Shown here: positions 52,301 through 62,341 of the stretch, piece after piece | Position numbering within the stretch: the first letter of the stretch is position 1 | Layout: every line of letters starts with the position of its first letter | NCBI RefSeq assembly: GCF_030812215.1 | Contig: NZ_JAUSSG010000005.1 | Span: forward strand, 62,001-126,000 | Direction: 5' to 3' | From: Variovorax boronicumulans | Lineage (GTDB): Bacteria; Pseudomonadota; Gammaproteobacteria; Burkholderiales; Burkholderiaceae_C | Length of the DNA stretch: 64,000 nucleotides | Notes under the pieces: model-generated | Databases searched by the model: none | Told to the model about the DNA's origin: nothing | What the model saw: the letters and a program-made list of their open reading frames with translations, nothing else | Translations under genes and position numbers: made by a program

Positions 52301-53287
52301 TCAGGCCGCGCGGCGATGGCGGGGGGTGGTCTTCGATGCTGTTTTCGAAGCGGCCTTTGCGGCGGGCTTGCGCTTCTTTGCAGCGGGCTTCGCGCGAGGC
52401 GCGGGCTCGTCGTCTTCTGCCTCGTCCTCGTCATTGGCCGCGGCCTTCGTCTTTCCGCCCTTGTTGCGCAGGCTGCGCTGCAGCAGTTCGGTGAGGTCGA
52501 TGATCTTGGCGCCCTTGCCCTCGGTCGACTGGCCCTCTTCGGGCTCGGGCTGCGTCACCGTCTCGGTCTGGCCGGCCTTCACCTTGCGGTCGACCAGGCG
52601 CAGGATCTCGTCCTTGAACTCGTCCTTGAATTCCATCGGGTCCCAGTCGCCGCTCATGTCCTCGACGAGTTGCTTGGCCATCTTGAGCTCGCGCTCGGTG
52701 AGGCCCGCCTTCTTCGCGTCTTCGGACGGCAGCGGCAGGTCGTTCCACGGGCGGATGTCGGCGCCCCAGCGCAGCAGGTTCAGCACGAGGCCGGGGCCCA
52801 CAGGCACCAGCACCGCCAGGTGCTGCTTGGTCTGGATCACCACGCGCGCCACGCCCACACGCTCGCTGCGCTGCAAGGTTTCGCGCAGCAGCGCATAGAC
52901 CTTGGCGCCCTTGTTGATCGGCGCCACGTAGTAGGGCCGCTCCAGGTACACGAACGGAATGCCGTTCGCGGGCACGAAGGTCTCGATCTCGATGGTCTGC
53001 GTCGTCTTGGGGTAGGCGGCCGCGATTTCCTTGTCGCTGAGCACCACGTACTCGCCGTCTTCGTATTCCACGCCCTTGACGATGTTCTCGCGCGTGATTT
53101 CCCTGCCGGTCTTCTTGTTGATGCGCTTGTAGCCGACCGGGTCCATGCTGCGCTTGTCGAGCCAGTCGAAGTCAATGCCGTGGTCGGTGGTGGCCGAATA
53201 GAGCGCCACCGGAATGTGGACGAGGCCGAAACTGATGGCGCCCTTCCACAGGACGCGCGGCGCGGGGGCTTTTTTCGAGACGGGCAT
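52301..53287 (-). CDS. ku: Non-homologous end joining protein Ku
   Basis: Bacterial Ku binds broken DNA ends as a homodimer and recruits LigD. The 328-residue product carries the Ku core (about 10-255): RVLWKGAISFGLVHIPVALY, GREITRENIVKGVEYEDGEYVVL, RPYYVAPINKGAKVYALLRE and MEFKDEFKDEILRLVDRKV. The tail (about 275-328) is acidic then very basic (KKRKPAAKAASKT), like extended Ku proteins that bind DNA through the tail. The ATG at 53287 has AAGGAG at seven bases' spacing; the GTG six bases before is too close. It forms an operon with ligD. Confidence 0.96.
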   Translation of the reverse strand: MPVSKKAPAPRVLWKGAISFGLVHIPVALYSATTDHGIDFDWLDKRSMDPVGYKRINKKTGREITRENIVKGVEYEDGEYVVLSDKEIAAAYPKTTQTIEIETFVPANGIPFVYLERPYYVAPINKGAKVYALLRETLQRSERVGVARVVIQTKQHLAVLVPVGPGLVLNLLRWGADIRPWNDLPLPSEDAKKAGLTERELKMAKQLVEDMSGDWDPMEFKDEFKDEILRLVDRKVKAGQTETVTQPEPEEGQSTEGKGAKIIDLTELLQRSLRNKGGKTKAAANDEDEAEDDEPAPRAKPAAKKRKPAAKAASKTASKTTPRHRRAA

Positions 53288-53352
53288 GGGCACACTCCTT
53301 CAGTTTCGGAATGTGTGCCGCGCCCCGGGCCGCGCGGTGTAGGAACGCGGCC

Positions 53353-54351
53353 TCAGGCCGTGCCGGTCGCCGGCCCGAGCATTCGCTCGCTCGGGTGCGC
53401 GAAGTAGAACCATTCGGTGCCCGGCAGCGCGAGCGCGTTGGGGAACACGATGAAGCCGTCGCCGGGCGCGGTCACCAGCGTGCCGTCGTGGCGCATGCCG
53501 ACTGGCTCGCCGCGCTGCACCGCGTCGAAGGTGGCCCAGTCGCGCACGAAGCTGTCTTCTTCATGCAGGCGGTCGGTCACGCTGGCCAGGCGCAGCAGCT
53601 TGGGCTGTACCGATGCTGCAGGCAGCGCGGCCGGCAGCGGCGCCATGCCCAGCAGCGCGAGCGTGCGGCGGATGGCGCGCCACGCCACCTCGGGCGCCTC
53701 GGGGTCCTGGTGCTGGCCGCATTCGAGCGTGACGCCGTAGCCGCCGCAGCTGCGGATGTATTCGTTGGTGCCCCGGCCGAAGTCGAGCGCGGCCTCGTCG
53801 GCCGGTGCGCCGCCCGCGCGCTGCGCGAGGCCGGCGGCGTAGATGTCGAGCCAGCCTTCCACCACGATGGGCGTGCCGATGTGCAGCGCAAGCTGGCCCT
53901 CTTCATAGGAACGCGCAAAGGGCTCCAGCGTGCCGGTGTTGTCGCGCGGGCCGATCATCGCGAAGGCCTCGCCCTCGCTCTGGAAGGAATGCAGGTCGAG
54001 CAGCACCTCGTGGCGCGCGATGACGGGCGCGAGGCGGTTGGTGATGCGGGCTTCGTAGTCGACGGGCTCGTCGGTCGGGCGGAACAGGCGGTTGAGGTTG
54101 CGCTCGCCTTCGCGCTGCAGGCGCCGGCGCGCCAGCGGGTTGGCCACGGGCACCAGCGTCAGCTCGCCGCGCTGCAGCTGCAGCGTGCCGGCATCGAACT
54201 CGGCCAGGACGCGCTCGATGCCCGCGGTGCCGCAGGTCTCGTCGCCGTGCACGCCGCCGATCACGAGCAGGCGCGGACCGGGATGGAGCGAGGCGAAGGT
54301 GTGGATGCGCAGGCTGTCGGTCGCCACGCCGGCAAAAGGATCGGAAGACAT
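53353..54351 (-). CDS. Succinylglutamate desuccinylase/aspartoacylase-family zinc hydrolase
   Basis: A 332-residue zinc hydrolase of the AstE/AspA type. Metal ligands fit: His35 and Glu38 in GGVHGDETCG and His121 in LLDLHSFQSEG. The conserved NPLARRR and NLNRLFRP blocks contain the substrate-binding Arg residues. A beta-rich C-terminal domain follows. Family members remove acyl groups from amino acids (succinylglutamate, N-acetylaspartate), but there are no ast or other catabolic genes nearby to identify the substrate. It lies 65 bases upstream of ku on the same strand, possibly by chance. Confidence 0.88.
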   Translation of the reverse strand: MSSDPFAGVATDSLRIHTFASLHPGPRLLVIGGVHGDETCGTAGIERVLAEFDAGTLQLQRGELTLVPVANPLARRRLQREGERNLNRLFRPTDEPVDYEARITNRLAPVIARHEVLLDLHSFQSEGEAFAMIGPRDNTGTLEPFARSYEEGQLALHIGTPIVVEGWLDIYAAGLAQRAGGAPADEAALDFGRGTNEYIRSCGGYGVTLECGQHQDPEAPEVAWRAIRRTLALLGMAPLPAALPAASVQPKLLRLASVTDRLHEEDSFVRDWATFDAVQRGEPVGMRHDGTLVTAPGDGFIVFPNALALPGTEWFYFAHPSERMLGPATGTA

Positions 54352-54507
54352 GCGGGGGATTATTGCGGAGGCCCTTTCGTCGGCGCAAAGCCGCTATCTG
54401 TTTCATAGCACCCGAGCGGCCACCTACAGGGCCTGCCTTGCATGTCCTACCGCCGAGGCCGGCCTTGCGGGGCACGCTGCCAGGCAACGCCACGAAGGAG
54501 CCATCGC

Positions 54508-54780
54508 ATGACCCGAGCCAAGACCAGCCAGAACCCGCCCACCGATCCGAAAGACCCGTCGAAGGACGCGGGCGGCGGCAAGACCAATGTCGAACAGGGC
54601 GGCGAATCGGCGCCGCGCCTGCCGCACGAGCACGACCAGTCGTCGGACAGCCAGCAGACCCCGGACGGCAAGCCCACCAGGGTGGGCCGCCAGGCGCATG
54701 ACGACGTGGAACGCGGCGTGGTCGACACCGACCGCGGGCCGGAGGCCGACCGCGTCTACAACGACAAGGTCAGGCGCTGA
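54508..54780 (+). CDS. Small hydrophilic, probably disordered protein
   Basis: A 90-residue protein rich in Pro, Asp, Lys, Gly and Gln, with no hydrophobic segment ([33 protein letters not shown]). The C-terminal 20 residues ([19 protein letters not shown]) look more ordered. I do not recognise the family; the composition resembles small stress proteins. The ATG at 54508 has GAAGGAG seven bases upstream and is preferred to a longer frame starting at 54442. Its 3' end overlaps the convergent rpe gene by 11 bases. Confidence 0.75.
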   Translation: MTRAKTSQNPPTDPKDPSKDAGGGKTNVEQGGESAPRLPHEHDQSSDSQQTPDGKPTRVGRQAHDDVERGVVDTDRGPEADRVYNDKVRR

Positions 54781-55462
54781 CGCCGGCTAGGTTCTTGCGC
54801 ATCTCGCCGATCACCGCGCCGTAGTCCTTGGCATTGAAGATCGCGCTGCCGGCCACGAAGGTGTCGGCGCCGGCCGAGGCCACGCGCGCGATGTTGTCGG
54901 CCTTGATGCCGCCGTCCACTTCGAGGCGGATGTCGCGCCCGCTTTGCTCGATGCGCTTGCGCGCGAGTTCGATCTTGCGCAGGGCCGAGTCGATGAAGCT
55001 CTGGCCGCCGAAGCCGGGGTTCACGCTCATGATGAGGATGAGATCGATGTCGTCGATGGCCCAGTCCAGCGCCTCCAGGCCCAGCCCCGGGTTGAACACC
55101 AGCCCCGCCTTGCAGCCCGCGGCCTTGATGGCCTGGATGCTGCGGTGCACATGGGGCGATGCGTCGGGGTGGAAGCTGATGTAGTCGGCGCCCGCTTGCG
55201 CAAAAGAGGCCGCCAGGGCGTCGACCGGCTGGATCATCAGGTGCACGTCGACCGGCACCGGCGTGCCGTCGGCCTTCTTGGCGTAGGGCTTGAGCGCCTG
55301 GCAGATCATCGGGCCGAAGGTCAGGTTCGGCACGTAGTGGTTGTCCATCACGTCGAAATGGATCCAGTCGGCGCCGGCGGCGATCACGTCGGTCAGTTCC
55401 TGGCCGAGGTGGGCGAAGTCGGCCGAGAGGATGGAGGGGGCGATGCGGAACGGGGTGCTCAT
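54770..55462 (-). CDS. rpe: Ribulose-phosphate 3-epimerase
   Basis: Rpe interconverts ribulose-5-phosphate and xylulose-5-phosphate in the pentose phosphate pathway (and Calvin cycle where present). The 230-residue TIM barrel shows [35 protein letters not shown] (metal His/Asp), [23 protein letters not shown] and [11 protein letters not shown]. The length is normal. It diverges from apaG across 60 bases and converges on the small hydrophilic gene with an 11-base overlap. Confidence 0.97.
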   Translation of the reverse strand: MSTPFRIAPSILSADFAHLGQELTDVIAAGADWIHFDVMDNHYVPNLTFGPMICQALKPYAKKADGTPVPVDVHLMIQPVDALAASFAQAGADYISFHPDASPHVHRSIQAIKAAGCKAGLVFNPGLGLEALDWAIDDIDLILIMSVNPGFGGQSFIDSALRKIELARKRIEQSGRDIRLEVDGGIKADNIARVASAGADTFVAGSAIFNAKDYGAVIGEMRKNLAGVSA

Positions 55463-55522
55463 AACCCCGGATTCTCGCAGCGAGCGGAAGTCCGAGGAAA
55501 GGCCTCCGTTACCATCCGCCCC

Positions 55523-55918
55523 ATGTCACACAGCCCCTTCAGCGTCCAGGTCGAGCCACGCTACCTGGCCGACCAGTCCTCCCCGAAGGACAACATCTAC
55601 ACCTTCTCCTACACGATCACCATCACCAACGTGGGCTCGGTGGGTGCGCAACTGATCGCGCGTCACTGGCTCATCAACGACGCTTCGGGCCATCCGCAGG
55701 AAGTGAAGGGCCTGGGCGTGATCGGCCAGCAGCCGCTGCTGGCGCCGGGCGAATCGTTCCGCTACACCAGCGGGTGCCGGCTGCAGGCGGCGAGCGGCAC
55801 GATGCATGGCAGCTTCTTCGTGGTGACCGAGGAAGGCGAGCGTTTCGATGTGCCCGTGCCGATGTTCGTGCTCGAGGCCGACATCGGCGGTGCACCCGTA
55901 TCCCGCGTGCTGCACTAG
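55523..55918 (+). CDS. apaG: ApaG/Co2+-Mg2+ efflux-associated protein
   Basis: ApaG is a small fibronectin-III-like protein; its exact function is unsettled, with links to magnesium/cobalt resistance and Ap4A metabolism in enterobacteria. The 131-residue product contains the family pattern [45 protein letters not shown] and GTMHGSFFV. The ATG at 55523 begins [14 protein letters not shown]; the open frame before it is not supported. It is divergent from rpe, a usual arrangement in related genomes. A repeat starts right after its stop. Confidence 0.96.
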   Translation: MSHSPFSVQVEPRYLADQSSPKDNIYTFSYTITITNVGSVGAQLIARHWLINDASGHPQEVKGLGVIGQQPLLAPGESFRYTSGCRLQAASGTMHGSFFVVTEEGERFDVPVPMFVLEADIGGAPVSRVLH

Positions 55919-56017
55919 GCGCTCCCCCAGGCTTCGCGCACTTCGTGTCGCTTCTCCTTCCCCCTCGCCGGGGGCAACACCGGCGGCCCGGCGAAGCCGG
56001 TTCGGCGGTGTTCCTTG
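55919..56017 (+). repeat. Intergenic hairpin repeat, copy A
   Basis: The stretch CCCCCAGGCTTCGCGCACTT..., the hairpin CCCCC-TCGCC-GGGGG (55960-55974) and CCGGCGAAGCCGG recur in reverse orientation at 61499-61589 with about 85-90% identity by eye. It follows the apaG stop and precedes the next gene by about 25 bases. It is a dispersed non-coding repeat and probably terminator-like. Confidence 0.85.
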
Positions 56018-56041
56018 TATTGAATTGAACTCCTGACTCCC

Positions 56042-58024
56042 ATGGCTGCCGCATCGCGCGACTTGCAGGGGCTGCTTGCCGGCCTCGACCCCACGGCCGA
56101 TGTGGCGCAGCGCCACATCTGGCTCATCAATCTCTTCGACTGGCTGCGCGGCGACCGCGCATCGCCCCAGGCGGCGATCGGCCGCGTCTCCTTGCTGCTG
56201 GACGCCGTCGAGGCGCGGCCCGAGCTGCGCGAGCGCCTGCGCGCCTGGTGGCGCGTGTTCACGCAGTCGGTCGACCTGACCACGCTGCTGGCCGACTACG
56301 GCTTCGCGCCGCGCACCGCGTTCGTGAGCGAACTGAGCGAACGGCTGCGCCGCAAGATCCTGCCCGGCACGCCCGAGACCACCGATGCGTCGGACCTGTT
56401 CCGCATGGTGCTGCCCGGCGTGTTCGACGCCGGCTGGATCGCGCTGCTCGACGAAACCCAGCTCGCCCGCATCGGCGCGCTGCTGGCCGACGCGACGGTG
56501 GACGCCGGCGGCGCGCCGCGCTGGCGCCATACCGTGATGGATGCAGTCACCTACTGCGCCAGCCAGGTGGTGGCGGCCGGTTTCTCGCCCGAGCTGCGCC
56601 TGCGCATGAACCCGGAACACCACGAGGCGCGCTCCTTCCACGCGCTGATGGCCGACCTCGACGAACTGCGCGAGCAGATGTTCGAGCAGCCCGCGGGCGC
56701 AGAAAGCGAAGAAGCGCTGCAGGCCGCCTTCGTCGCCTTCCGTGACCGGCTCGATGCCTGCCGCGCCAGCGCTGCATCGGTCTACACGCACCTGGAAGAC
56801 AACGGCATCTCGGTCGGCCTGGTGTTCCGGCTGCGCCAGTTGCGCGAGCGTGTGCTGCGCATCCGCGAGCTGCTCGACTGCCTGATGTCGCCCGTGCCCG
56901 CGCCCAGCGTGGCGCGGCTCATCGGCAAGCTGGTGCTGGCGGGCGGGGAGCGCAACAGCATCCGGGCACTGGTCGCCTCGAACTCGTCGATGCTCGCGGC
57001 CAAGGTGACCGAGCGCAGCGCCGAGACCGGCGAGCACTACATCACCCGCGACCGCACCAGCTACCTGCAGATGGTGAAAAAGGCTGCGGGCGGCGGCGCG
57101 CTCACGGCCGTGACGGTGCTGCTGAAATTCGGCATCTACGCGCTGGCACTGTCGGCCTTCTGGGCCGGCCTCGCCTCGGGCCTGATGTATGCGGCGAGCT
57201 TCGTCGCGATCCAGCTGCTGCACCTGACGCTCGCCACCAAGCAGCCCGCGATGACGGCACCGGCGCTCGCGGCGCGGCTGCGCGACATCAAGGCGGATGG
57301 AGCGGTGGACCACTTCGTCGACGAAGTGGCCAACCTCGTGCGCTCGCAGGTGGCGGCGGTGCTGGGCAACGTGCTGGTGGTGGTGCCGGCGATGGTCGCG
57401 CTCGCGCTCCTGGTGCAGTACGCGCTCGGGCGGCCGCTGCTGGATGCGGCGCATGCCGCAGCCACGCTGAATTCGCTCTCGCTCGCCGGGCCGACCGCGC
57501 TTTTCGCGGCAATCACCGGCATCCTGCTGTTTTCGGCCAGCATCGTCGCCGGATGGACAGAAAACGCCTTTGTCCTGCATCGCCTGGACTCCGCCATGCG
57601 TTACAACCCACGCATCGGTGCCTTTCTGGGTGCCGCCCGGGCTCGCCGCTGGGCCACCTTCATGCGCACACACATCTCAGGCTTCGCCTCCAACATCTCG
57701 CTGGGACTCATGCTCGGACTGCTGCCCGCGTTCGCGGGTTTCTTCGGGCTTGGGCTGGATGTGCGCCACGTGACACTCTCAGCCGGGCAGATTGCCGCGG
57801 CCGCGGCATCCACGGGGCTGTCGGTGCTGCAGCACCCCGCCCTCTGGTGGGCGGTGGCGGCGATCCCTGTGATCGGTGCGCTCAATGTGAGCGTGAGTTT
57901 CTATTTCGCATTCCGCCTCGCGCTGCGTGCGCACAGCGTGAGCCTCGGTGATCGCGCCCGCATTCGCAGCGCCATCTGGGCGCGCTGGCGCAGCCGGCCT
58001 GTGAGCTTCTTTCTACCTGCATGA
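56042..58024 (+). CDS. Gcr-type 'site-specific recombinase' family membrane protein
   Basis: A 660-residue protein that matches my memory of the SpecificRecomb family (Neisseria Gcr). The first half is helical and soluble ([37 protein letters not shown]). The second half has several strong membrane spans (about 350-372, 376-400, 445-465, 485-510, 560-585, 615-640). I see no tyrosine or serine recombinase active-site pattern, so the recombinase name is doubtful and a membrane role is more likely. The ATG at 56042 lies right after the repeat. Its stop overlaps the antiporter start (ATGA), so it is coupled to that gene. Confidence 0.8.
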   Translation: MAAASRDLQGLLAGLDPTADVAQRHIWLINLFDWLRGDRASPQAAIGRVSLLLDAVEARPELRERLRAWWRVFTQSVDLTTLLADYGFAPRTAFVSELSERLRRKILPGTPETTDASDLFRMVLPGVFDAGWIALLDETQLARIGALLADATVDAGGAPRWRHTVMDAVTYCASQVVAAGFSPELRLRMNPEHHEARSFHALMADLDELREQMFEQPAGAESEEALQAAFVAFRDRLDACRASAASVYTHLEDNGISVGLVFRLRQLRERVLRIRELLDCLMSPVPAPSVARLIGKLVLAGGERNSIRALVASNSSMLAAKVTERSAETGEHYITRDRTSYLQMVKKAAGGGALTAVTVLLKFGIYALALSAFWAGLASGLMYAASFVAIQLLHLTLATKQPAMTAPALAARLRDIKADGAVDHFVDEVANLVRSQVAAVLGNVLVVVPAMVALALLVQYALGRPLLDAAHAAATLNSLSLAGPTALFAAITGILLFSASIVAGWTENAFVLHRLDSAMRYNPRIGAFLGAARARRWATFMRTHISGFASNISLGLMLGLLPAFAGFFGLGLDVRHVTLSAGQIAAAAASTGLSVLQHPALWWAVAAIPVIGALNVSVSFYFAFRLALRAHSVSLGDRARIRSAIWARWRSRPVSFFLPA

Positions 58025-59292
58025 ATTTGACAAGCCTCCTCAACGATCTGCTGGGCTTCTGGTCCGAATGGGCCCGCCCTTCGGCCGGCCTGCCCATCGT
58101 GCTCTGGTCGCTGCTGCTGGCCGCGGCCGCCGCCTCCGGCCACCTGGTCCAACGCTATCTGGGGCTGCCCAAGGTGATCGGCTACTCGCTGGTGGGCGCG
58201 GTCGTCGGCTTTGCCGGCTTCGAGGGGGCGATCTGGCCGCTTCGCGGCATCAGCCTGTTCCTGCTCGAGCTGGGCGTGGCGGTGGTGCTGTTCGAAGCCG
58301 GCGGCCGGCTGCCGCTGCGCTGGTTCCGTCACAACCCGATGGTGCTGGTGCAGAGCTTGCTCGAAGCCACGCTGACGTATTTCGGCGTGTTCTGGACGCT
58401 GCAGCTGCTCGGCCTGCCCGACCCGGTAGCCAACCCGATCGCGTTGATGGCCATCATCGCCTCGCCCGCGGTGTTGAGCCGCGTGATCATCGACACCCGC
58501 GCCGCGGGGCCCGTCACCGAGCGCGCGATGACGCTGGCCACGCTCAACACCTTCTATGCGCTCGCGCTCGGCTACGCGCAGGCCGGCCTCATCGAGCGCG
58601 CGCCGCAGACCCTGCTGCAGAAGCTCTACCCGGTGGCGGTGGTGCTCGGCCTCTCGTTCGTGGTCGGCGCGATCATGGCGCTGGCCCTGCGCACCGCGCT
58701 GCGCGTGATGAGCCCGACGAGCGAGAACACCTCGATCCTGCTGCTCGCGCTCATCGCGGCCGGCGCGGCGCTCACCGCGCACGTCGGCGGCTCGGCGCCG
58801 CTGGCGGCGCTGATCGGCGGCGTGCTGCTGAAAACCCTCAACCCCAAGCCCTGGGCATGGCAACGGCAGCTCGGCACCGCGGCGTCGCTTCTCACCATGC
58901 TGATGTTCGTGCTGGTCTCCATCGTGGCGGCGCAGGCCGACTGGACATTGCCGGTGGCCAGCGTGGTGCTGGCCGTGATCGGCGTGCGCATGGTCGCCAA
59001 GATTTCCGGCGTGGCCATTGCCAACCCCGGCAGCGGCGCGAGCTGGAAGCAGGCCTTCTGGGTCGGCTGCGCGATGTCGCCGCTGTCGTCGATCGCCCTT
59101 CTGATCGCATCGAATTTCGCCACCGCGTCGCCACTGCTCGGCACCATGATCACGCAGGTCGCCCTGCCGTCGATCCTGCTGATGGAAGTGGTGGGCGCCG
59201 TGCTCGCCACCGTGGCCATCCATGCGGTCGGCGAGAGCTCGGTGCCCTGGGCGCCCCAGGCCTTCAGCACCACCGAGGACACGCAGCGATGA
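58021..59292 (+). CDS. Cation/proton antiporter (CPA2-like)
   Basis: A 423-residue membrane protein with about 12 predicted spans. It follows the CPA2 (KefB/NapA-like) layout: [44 protein letters not shown], then a domain with [15 protein letters not shown] and [27 protein letters not shown]. It has no C-terminal TrkA-N (NAD-binding) domain, unlike KefB/KefC. It should exchange Na+ or K+ for protons. It is coupled by overlaps to the gene before (ATGA) and to the YbdK-type gene after (ATGA). Confidence 0.88.
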   Translation: MNLTSLLNDLLGFWSEWARPSAGLPIVLWSLLLAAAAASGHLVQRYLGLPKVIGYSLVGAVVGFAGFEGAIWPLRGISLFLLELGVAVVLFEAGGRLPLRWFRHNPMVLVQSLLEATLTYFGVFWTLQLLGLPDPVANPIALMAIIASPAVLSRVIIDTRAAGPVTERAMTLATLNTFYALALGYAQAGLIERAPQTLLQKLYPVAVVLGLSFVVGAIMALALRTALRVMSPTSENTSILLLALIAAGAALTAHVGGSAPLAALIGGVLLKTLNPKPWAWQRQLGTAASLLTMLMFVLVSIVAAQADWTLPVASVVLAVIGVRMVAKISGVAIANPGSGASWKQAFWVGCAMSPLSSIALLIASNFATASPLLGTMITQVALPSILLMEVVGAVLATVAIHAVGESSVPWAPQAFSTTEDTQR

Positions 59293-60497
59293 GCACCGCC
59301 CTCCAGACCCCCATCGATCCGGACAGTGACGACGTGCGCTCGGCACCGCTTGCGGCCGCCCCCGACAGCCGCGCGGTCAAACTCGAACCGTTCAACAAGT
59401 CCGAGGCGCTGTCGCTCGGCGTGGAGCTCGAGCTGCAGCTCGTGAACACCCACGACTACGACCTCGCGCCCTACGCCGAGGACATGCTGCGCCTGATGGC
59501 GCAGACGCCCCTGCCCGGCAGCGTGGTGCCCGAGATGACCTCGAGCATGATCGAGATCTCCACCGACATCTGCCACTCGGCGGCGGACGTGATCAAGCAG
59601 CTCTCGCCGATCCGCGAGGCGCTCATCAGGAACGCCGACAAGCTCAACATCGCGGTGGTCGGCGGCGGCACGCATGCGTTCCAGCAATGGCACGAGCGGC
59701 GCATCTACGACAAGCCGCGCTTTCGCGAACTGTCGGAGCTGTACGGCTACCTCTCCAAGCAGTTCACCATCTTCGGCCAGCATGTGCACATCGGCTGCCC
59801 CGATGCCGATGCAGCTCTGCTGATGCTGCACCGCATGTCGCGCTACATCCCGCACTTCATCGCGCTGTCGGCCTCGTCGCCATTCGTGCAGGGGCAGGAC
59901 ACGCAGTTCGACTCGGCGCGGCTGAATTCGGTGTTCGCGTTCCCGCTTTCGGGCCGCGCGCCGTTCACGCTGAGCTGGAAAGAGTTCGAGGCGTACTTCG
60001 AGCGCATGACCCGCACCGGCGTCGTGCGCAGCATGAAGGACTTCTATTGGGACATTCGCCCCAAGCCCGAATTCGGCACCATCGAGATCCGCGTGTTCGA
60101 CACGCCCCTCACGGTGGAGCGCGCCGCCGCGCTCGCGGGCTATGTGCAATCGCTCGCCGCCTGGTTCCTGCAGGAGCAGCCTTTCGAGCCGACGGAGGAC
60201 GACTACCTCGTCTACACCTACAACCGCTTCCAGGCCTGCCGCTTCGGGCTCGACGCGGTGTACGTCGATCCGGCCAGCGGCCAGCACATGCCGCTGCGCG
60301 ACCACATCCTGATGACGATGACACAGCTCGAATGGCACAGCGAGGCGCTCAACGCCACGCAGGCGCTGGGCGAACTGCGCACCAGCGTGGAGGCCAACCG
60401 CAACGATGCGCGGTGGCTGCGGGAGAAGCAGGGGAAGGAGCGGTTGCTGGCGGAGGTGGTGCGGCAGGCGGCGTTGAGGTTCAGGGGCGCCGCCTGA
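59289..60497 (+). CDS. ybdK: YbdK-family carboxylate-amine ligase (glutamate-cysteine ligase type 2)
   Basis: A 402-residue ATP-grasp-like ligase of the GCS2/YbdK family. It has [11 protein letters not shown] near residue 40, the metal-binding [54 protein letters not shown] and [15 protein letters not shown]. coli YbdK has weak gamma-glutamylcysteine ligase activity; the physiological reaction is unknown. An N-terminal extension of about 35 residues is poorly conserved. It overlaps the antiporter stop by ATGA and precedes thiL by 22 bases. Confidence 0.93.
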   Translation: MSTALQTPIDPDSDDVRSAPLAAAPDSRAVKLEPFNKSEALSLGVELELQLVNTHDYDLAPYAEDMLRLMAQTPLPGSVVPEMTSSMIEISTDICHSAADVIKQLSPIREALIRNADKLNIAVVGGGTHAFQQWHERRIYDKPRFRELSELYGYLSKQFTIFGQHVHIGCPDADAALLMLHRMSRYIPHFIALSASSPFVQGQDTQFDSARLNSVFAFPLSGRAPFTLSWKEFEAYFERMTRTGVVRSMKDFYWDIRPKPEFGTIEIRVFDTPLTVERAAALAGYVQSLAAWFLQEQPFEPTEDDYLVYTYNRFQACRFGLDAVYVDPASGQHMPLRDHILMTMTQLEWHSEALNATQALGELRTSVEANRNDARWLREKQGKERLLAEVVRQAALRFRGAA

Positions 60498-60519
60498 GCA
60501 CCCCTTATGCTCCACCCCC

Positions 60520-61479
60520 ATGGGTGAATTCGACCTGATCACACGCTACTTCAAACGCCCCGCCAAGCGCTCCCCGCTGGGCGTCGGCGACGACTGCGCC
60601 TTGCTCGCACCCGCGCCGGGCATGCAGCTCGCCGTGTCCTCCGACATGCTGGTCGAGGGCCGGCACTTTCTCTCGACCGTCGAGCCGGCGCGCCTCGGCC
60701 ACAAGGCGCTGGCGGTGAACCTCAGCGACCTCGCGGCCTGCGGCGCGAAGCCGCTGGCCTTCACGCTCGCGCTCGCATTGCCTGGCGTGGACGAGCACTG
60801 GCTCGAAGGCTTTTCGCGCGGCCTCTTCGCGCTTGCGGACGAACACGGCTGCGAACTCGTGGGCGGCGACACCACGCGCGGCCCGCTCAACATCTGCATC
60901 ACGGTGTTCGGCGAAGTGCCCGCCGGCGCGGCGCTGCTGCGCTCGGGCGCGCGGGCCGGCGACGATATCTGGGTCAGCGGCACGCTGGGCGATGCGCGGC
61001 TGGCGCTCGAGGTGTTTCGCGGCACGATGGCATTGCCTGCCGATGTGTTCGCGCAAGCCCGCATGCGGATGGAACAACCCACGCCGCGCGTGGCGCTGGG
61101 GCAGGCCCTGCGCGGCATCGCATCGTCGGCAGTGGATGTGAGCGATGGCTTGGTCGGCGACCTGGGCCACATTCTCGGATCGAGCAACGTGGGCGCCACG
61201 CTCGATGCCGATGCGGCCGTGAGCACGGTGGTTGCGGCCGCCACGCCCGGCGTGGGCGTCGAGATGCTGCGCACCTGCGCGTTGTCAGGCGGCGACGACT
61301 ACGAGTTGGTGTTCACCGCACAGCCCTCGGCGCGCGCGGCGGTCGAGCAAGCCGGCAAGAACAGCGCCACACGCTTGACGCGCATCGGCCGCATCGATGC
61401 CGAAGCAGGCCTGCGCATCGTCGACGCGAGCGGCGCGCCGGTGTCGCAGCGCTTCGGCTCGTTCGACCACTTCAACTGA
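60520..61479 (+). CDS. thiL: Thiamine-monophosphate kinase
   Basis: ThiL phosphorylates thiamine monophosphate to thiamine pyrophosphate, the last step of the pathway. The 319-residue product has GEFDLITRYF, LGVGDDCALL, SSDMLVEGRHF, ALAVNLSDLAACGA, LVGGDTTRG, SAVDVSDGLVGDLGHIL and SGGDDYELVF, all typical of the PurM-like fold. The ATG at 60520 follows the YbdK gene by 22 bases. A hairpin repeat (61499) lies 20 bases after its stop. No other thi genes are in the window. Confidence 0.97.
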   Translation: MGEFDLITRYFKRPAKRSPLGVGDDCALLAPAPGMQLAVSSDMLVEGRHFLSTVEPARLGHKALAVNLSDLAACGAKPLAFTLALALPGVDEHWLEGFSRGLFALADEHGCELVGGDTTRGPLNICITVFGEVPAGAALLRSGARAGDDIWVSGTLGDARLALEVFRGTMALPADVFAQARMRMEQPTPRVALGQALRGIASSAVDVSDGLVGDLGHILGSSNVGATLDADAAVSTVVAAATPGVGVEMLRTCALSGGDDYELVFTAQPSARAAVEQAGKNSATRLTRIGRIDAEAGLRIVDASGAPVSQRFGSFDHFN

Positions 61480-61498
61480 CCGACTGAGGCTTTTTCGT

Positions 61499-61589
61499 GA
61501 AACACCGCGGAACCGGCTTTGCCGGGCCGCTGGTGTTGCCCCCGGTAGGGGGTTGGAGAAGCGACACGAAGTGCGCGAAGCCTGGGGGC
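61499..61589 (-). repeat. Intergenic hairpin repeat, copy B (inverted)
   Basis: The reverse complement of this stretch matches 55919-56017 almost throughout. It contains CCCCCGGTAGGGGG and CCGGCTTTGCCGG hairpins. It fills the gap between the convergent thiL and DUF3053-like genes, where it could act as a two-way terminator. Confidence 0.85.
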
Positions 61590-61594
61590 GAGCC

Positions 61595-62305
61595 TCATCC
61601 TCCGCGGACCACCGCCTGCATCTTGCGCTGCGCGGCGTTGATCGCCGCGGACTGGCCGTTCAAGTTCTGCAGCATCTTGTTGAGTTCCGCCTGCAGGGCC
61701 GGATCGGTCACCGTCACCGACGCGCCGGAGATCTGGATCTTCGACTTGTTCTGCTGCAGGAACTCGCCCACGGCCAGCGCGCCGTCGAAGGTGGTGTCGA
61801 GCGCGGGGAATACTTCCTTGAAGGTGGCGGCCGGCGTCGAGACGGTCTTCTCGTAAGCCTTGTCGTAGACCTGCTTCAGGTCGTCGGGCTGCTTGAGCTG
61901 CGCGCGTGCCGCATCGGCCTTGGCCAGTTGCTGGTCGAGCGCGGTGCGAAGACCCGCAAGCCCCTCCTTTGCCGCCTTGAGGTCGTCGCGGCGCGTTGCC
62001 AGGTCGCCGATGGAGCGCAGCGCGCCCTTGGCCATGACCTCGCCCATCGGCTGGCTCACCGACTTGTTCATGCCCTCGGTGAAGTCGGTGATCACCGCGT
62101 AGTGCTTGGCGTAGTCGCCGAAGGACGCCTTCTGCTCTTCGCTCGGAGACGGCACGCGGAGGCCCGGCTTGTCGAGCACGCGGGTCTGGAGGAATTCGAT
62201 GAAGGCGGTGCGCTGCTCGGCCTCCTTGTTGCCGCAGGCCGCAAGCATGAGGCCGAAGGCCAGGACGAGCGACAGGGCGCCCATGCGTTGAATGAAAGCT
62301 TTCAT
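61595..62305 (-). CDS. DUF3053-like lipoprotein
   Basis: A 236-residue lipoprotein with lipobox LMLAACGN (Cys about residue 24). It resembles DUF3053 (YiaF-type) proteins: RTAFIEFLQTRVLDKPGLRVP and FGDYAKHYAVITDFTEGMN near the start, then long helices (LAGLRTALDQQLAKADAARAQL, probably coiled coil), and INAAQRKMQAVV at the end. The function is unknown; an outer-membrane anchored helical protein is expected. It is probably in its own unit: 36 bases separate it from the LysR gene upstream (same strand), and it converges on thiL. Confidence 0.85.
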   Translation of the reverse strand: MKAFIQRMGALSLVLAFGLMLAACGNKEAEQRTAFIEFLQTRVLDKPGLRVPSPSEEQKASFGDYAKHYAVITDFTEGMNKSVSQPMGEVMAKGALRSIGDLATRRDDLKAAKEGLAGLRTALDQQLAKADAARAQLKQPDDLKQVYDKAYEKTVSTPAATFKEVFPALDTTFDGALAVGEFLQQNKSKIQISGASVTVTDPALQAELNKMLQNLNGQSAAINAAQRKMQAVVRGG

Positions 62306-62341
62306 GGGACGGGCCCTCCCCGATTTGTGTGGATCGAAAAA

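Noticed and set aside
48680..53407. A 1575-codon plus-strand frame across the transglutaminase, ligD and ku
   Set aside because: It crosses several unrelated real genes and encodes low-complexity Arg/Ala/His sequence; shadow only.
56042..58024. Integrase or mobile-element call for the 'site-specific recombinase'
   Set aside because: No catalytic recombinase residues, attachment sites or element boundaries are visible; neighbours are housekeeping genes.
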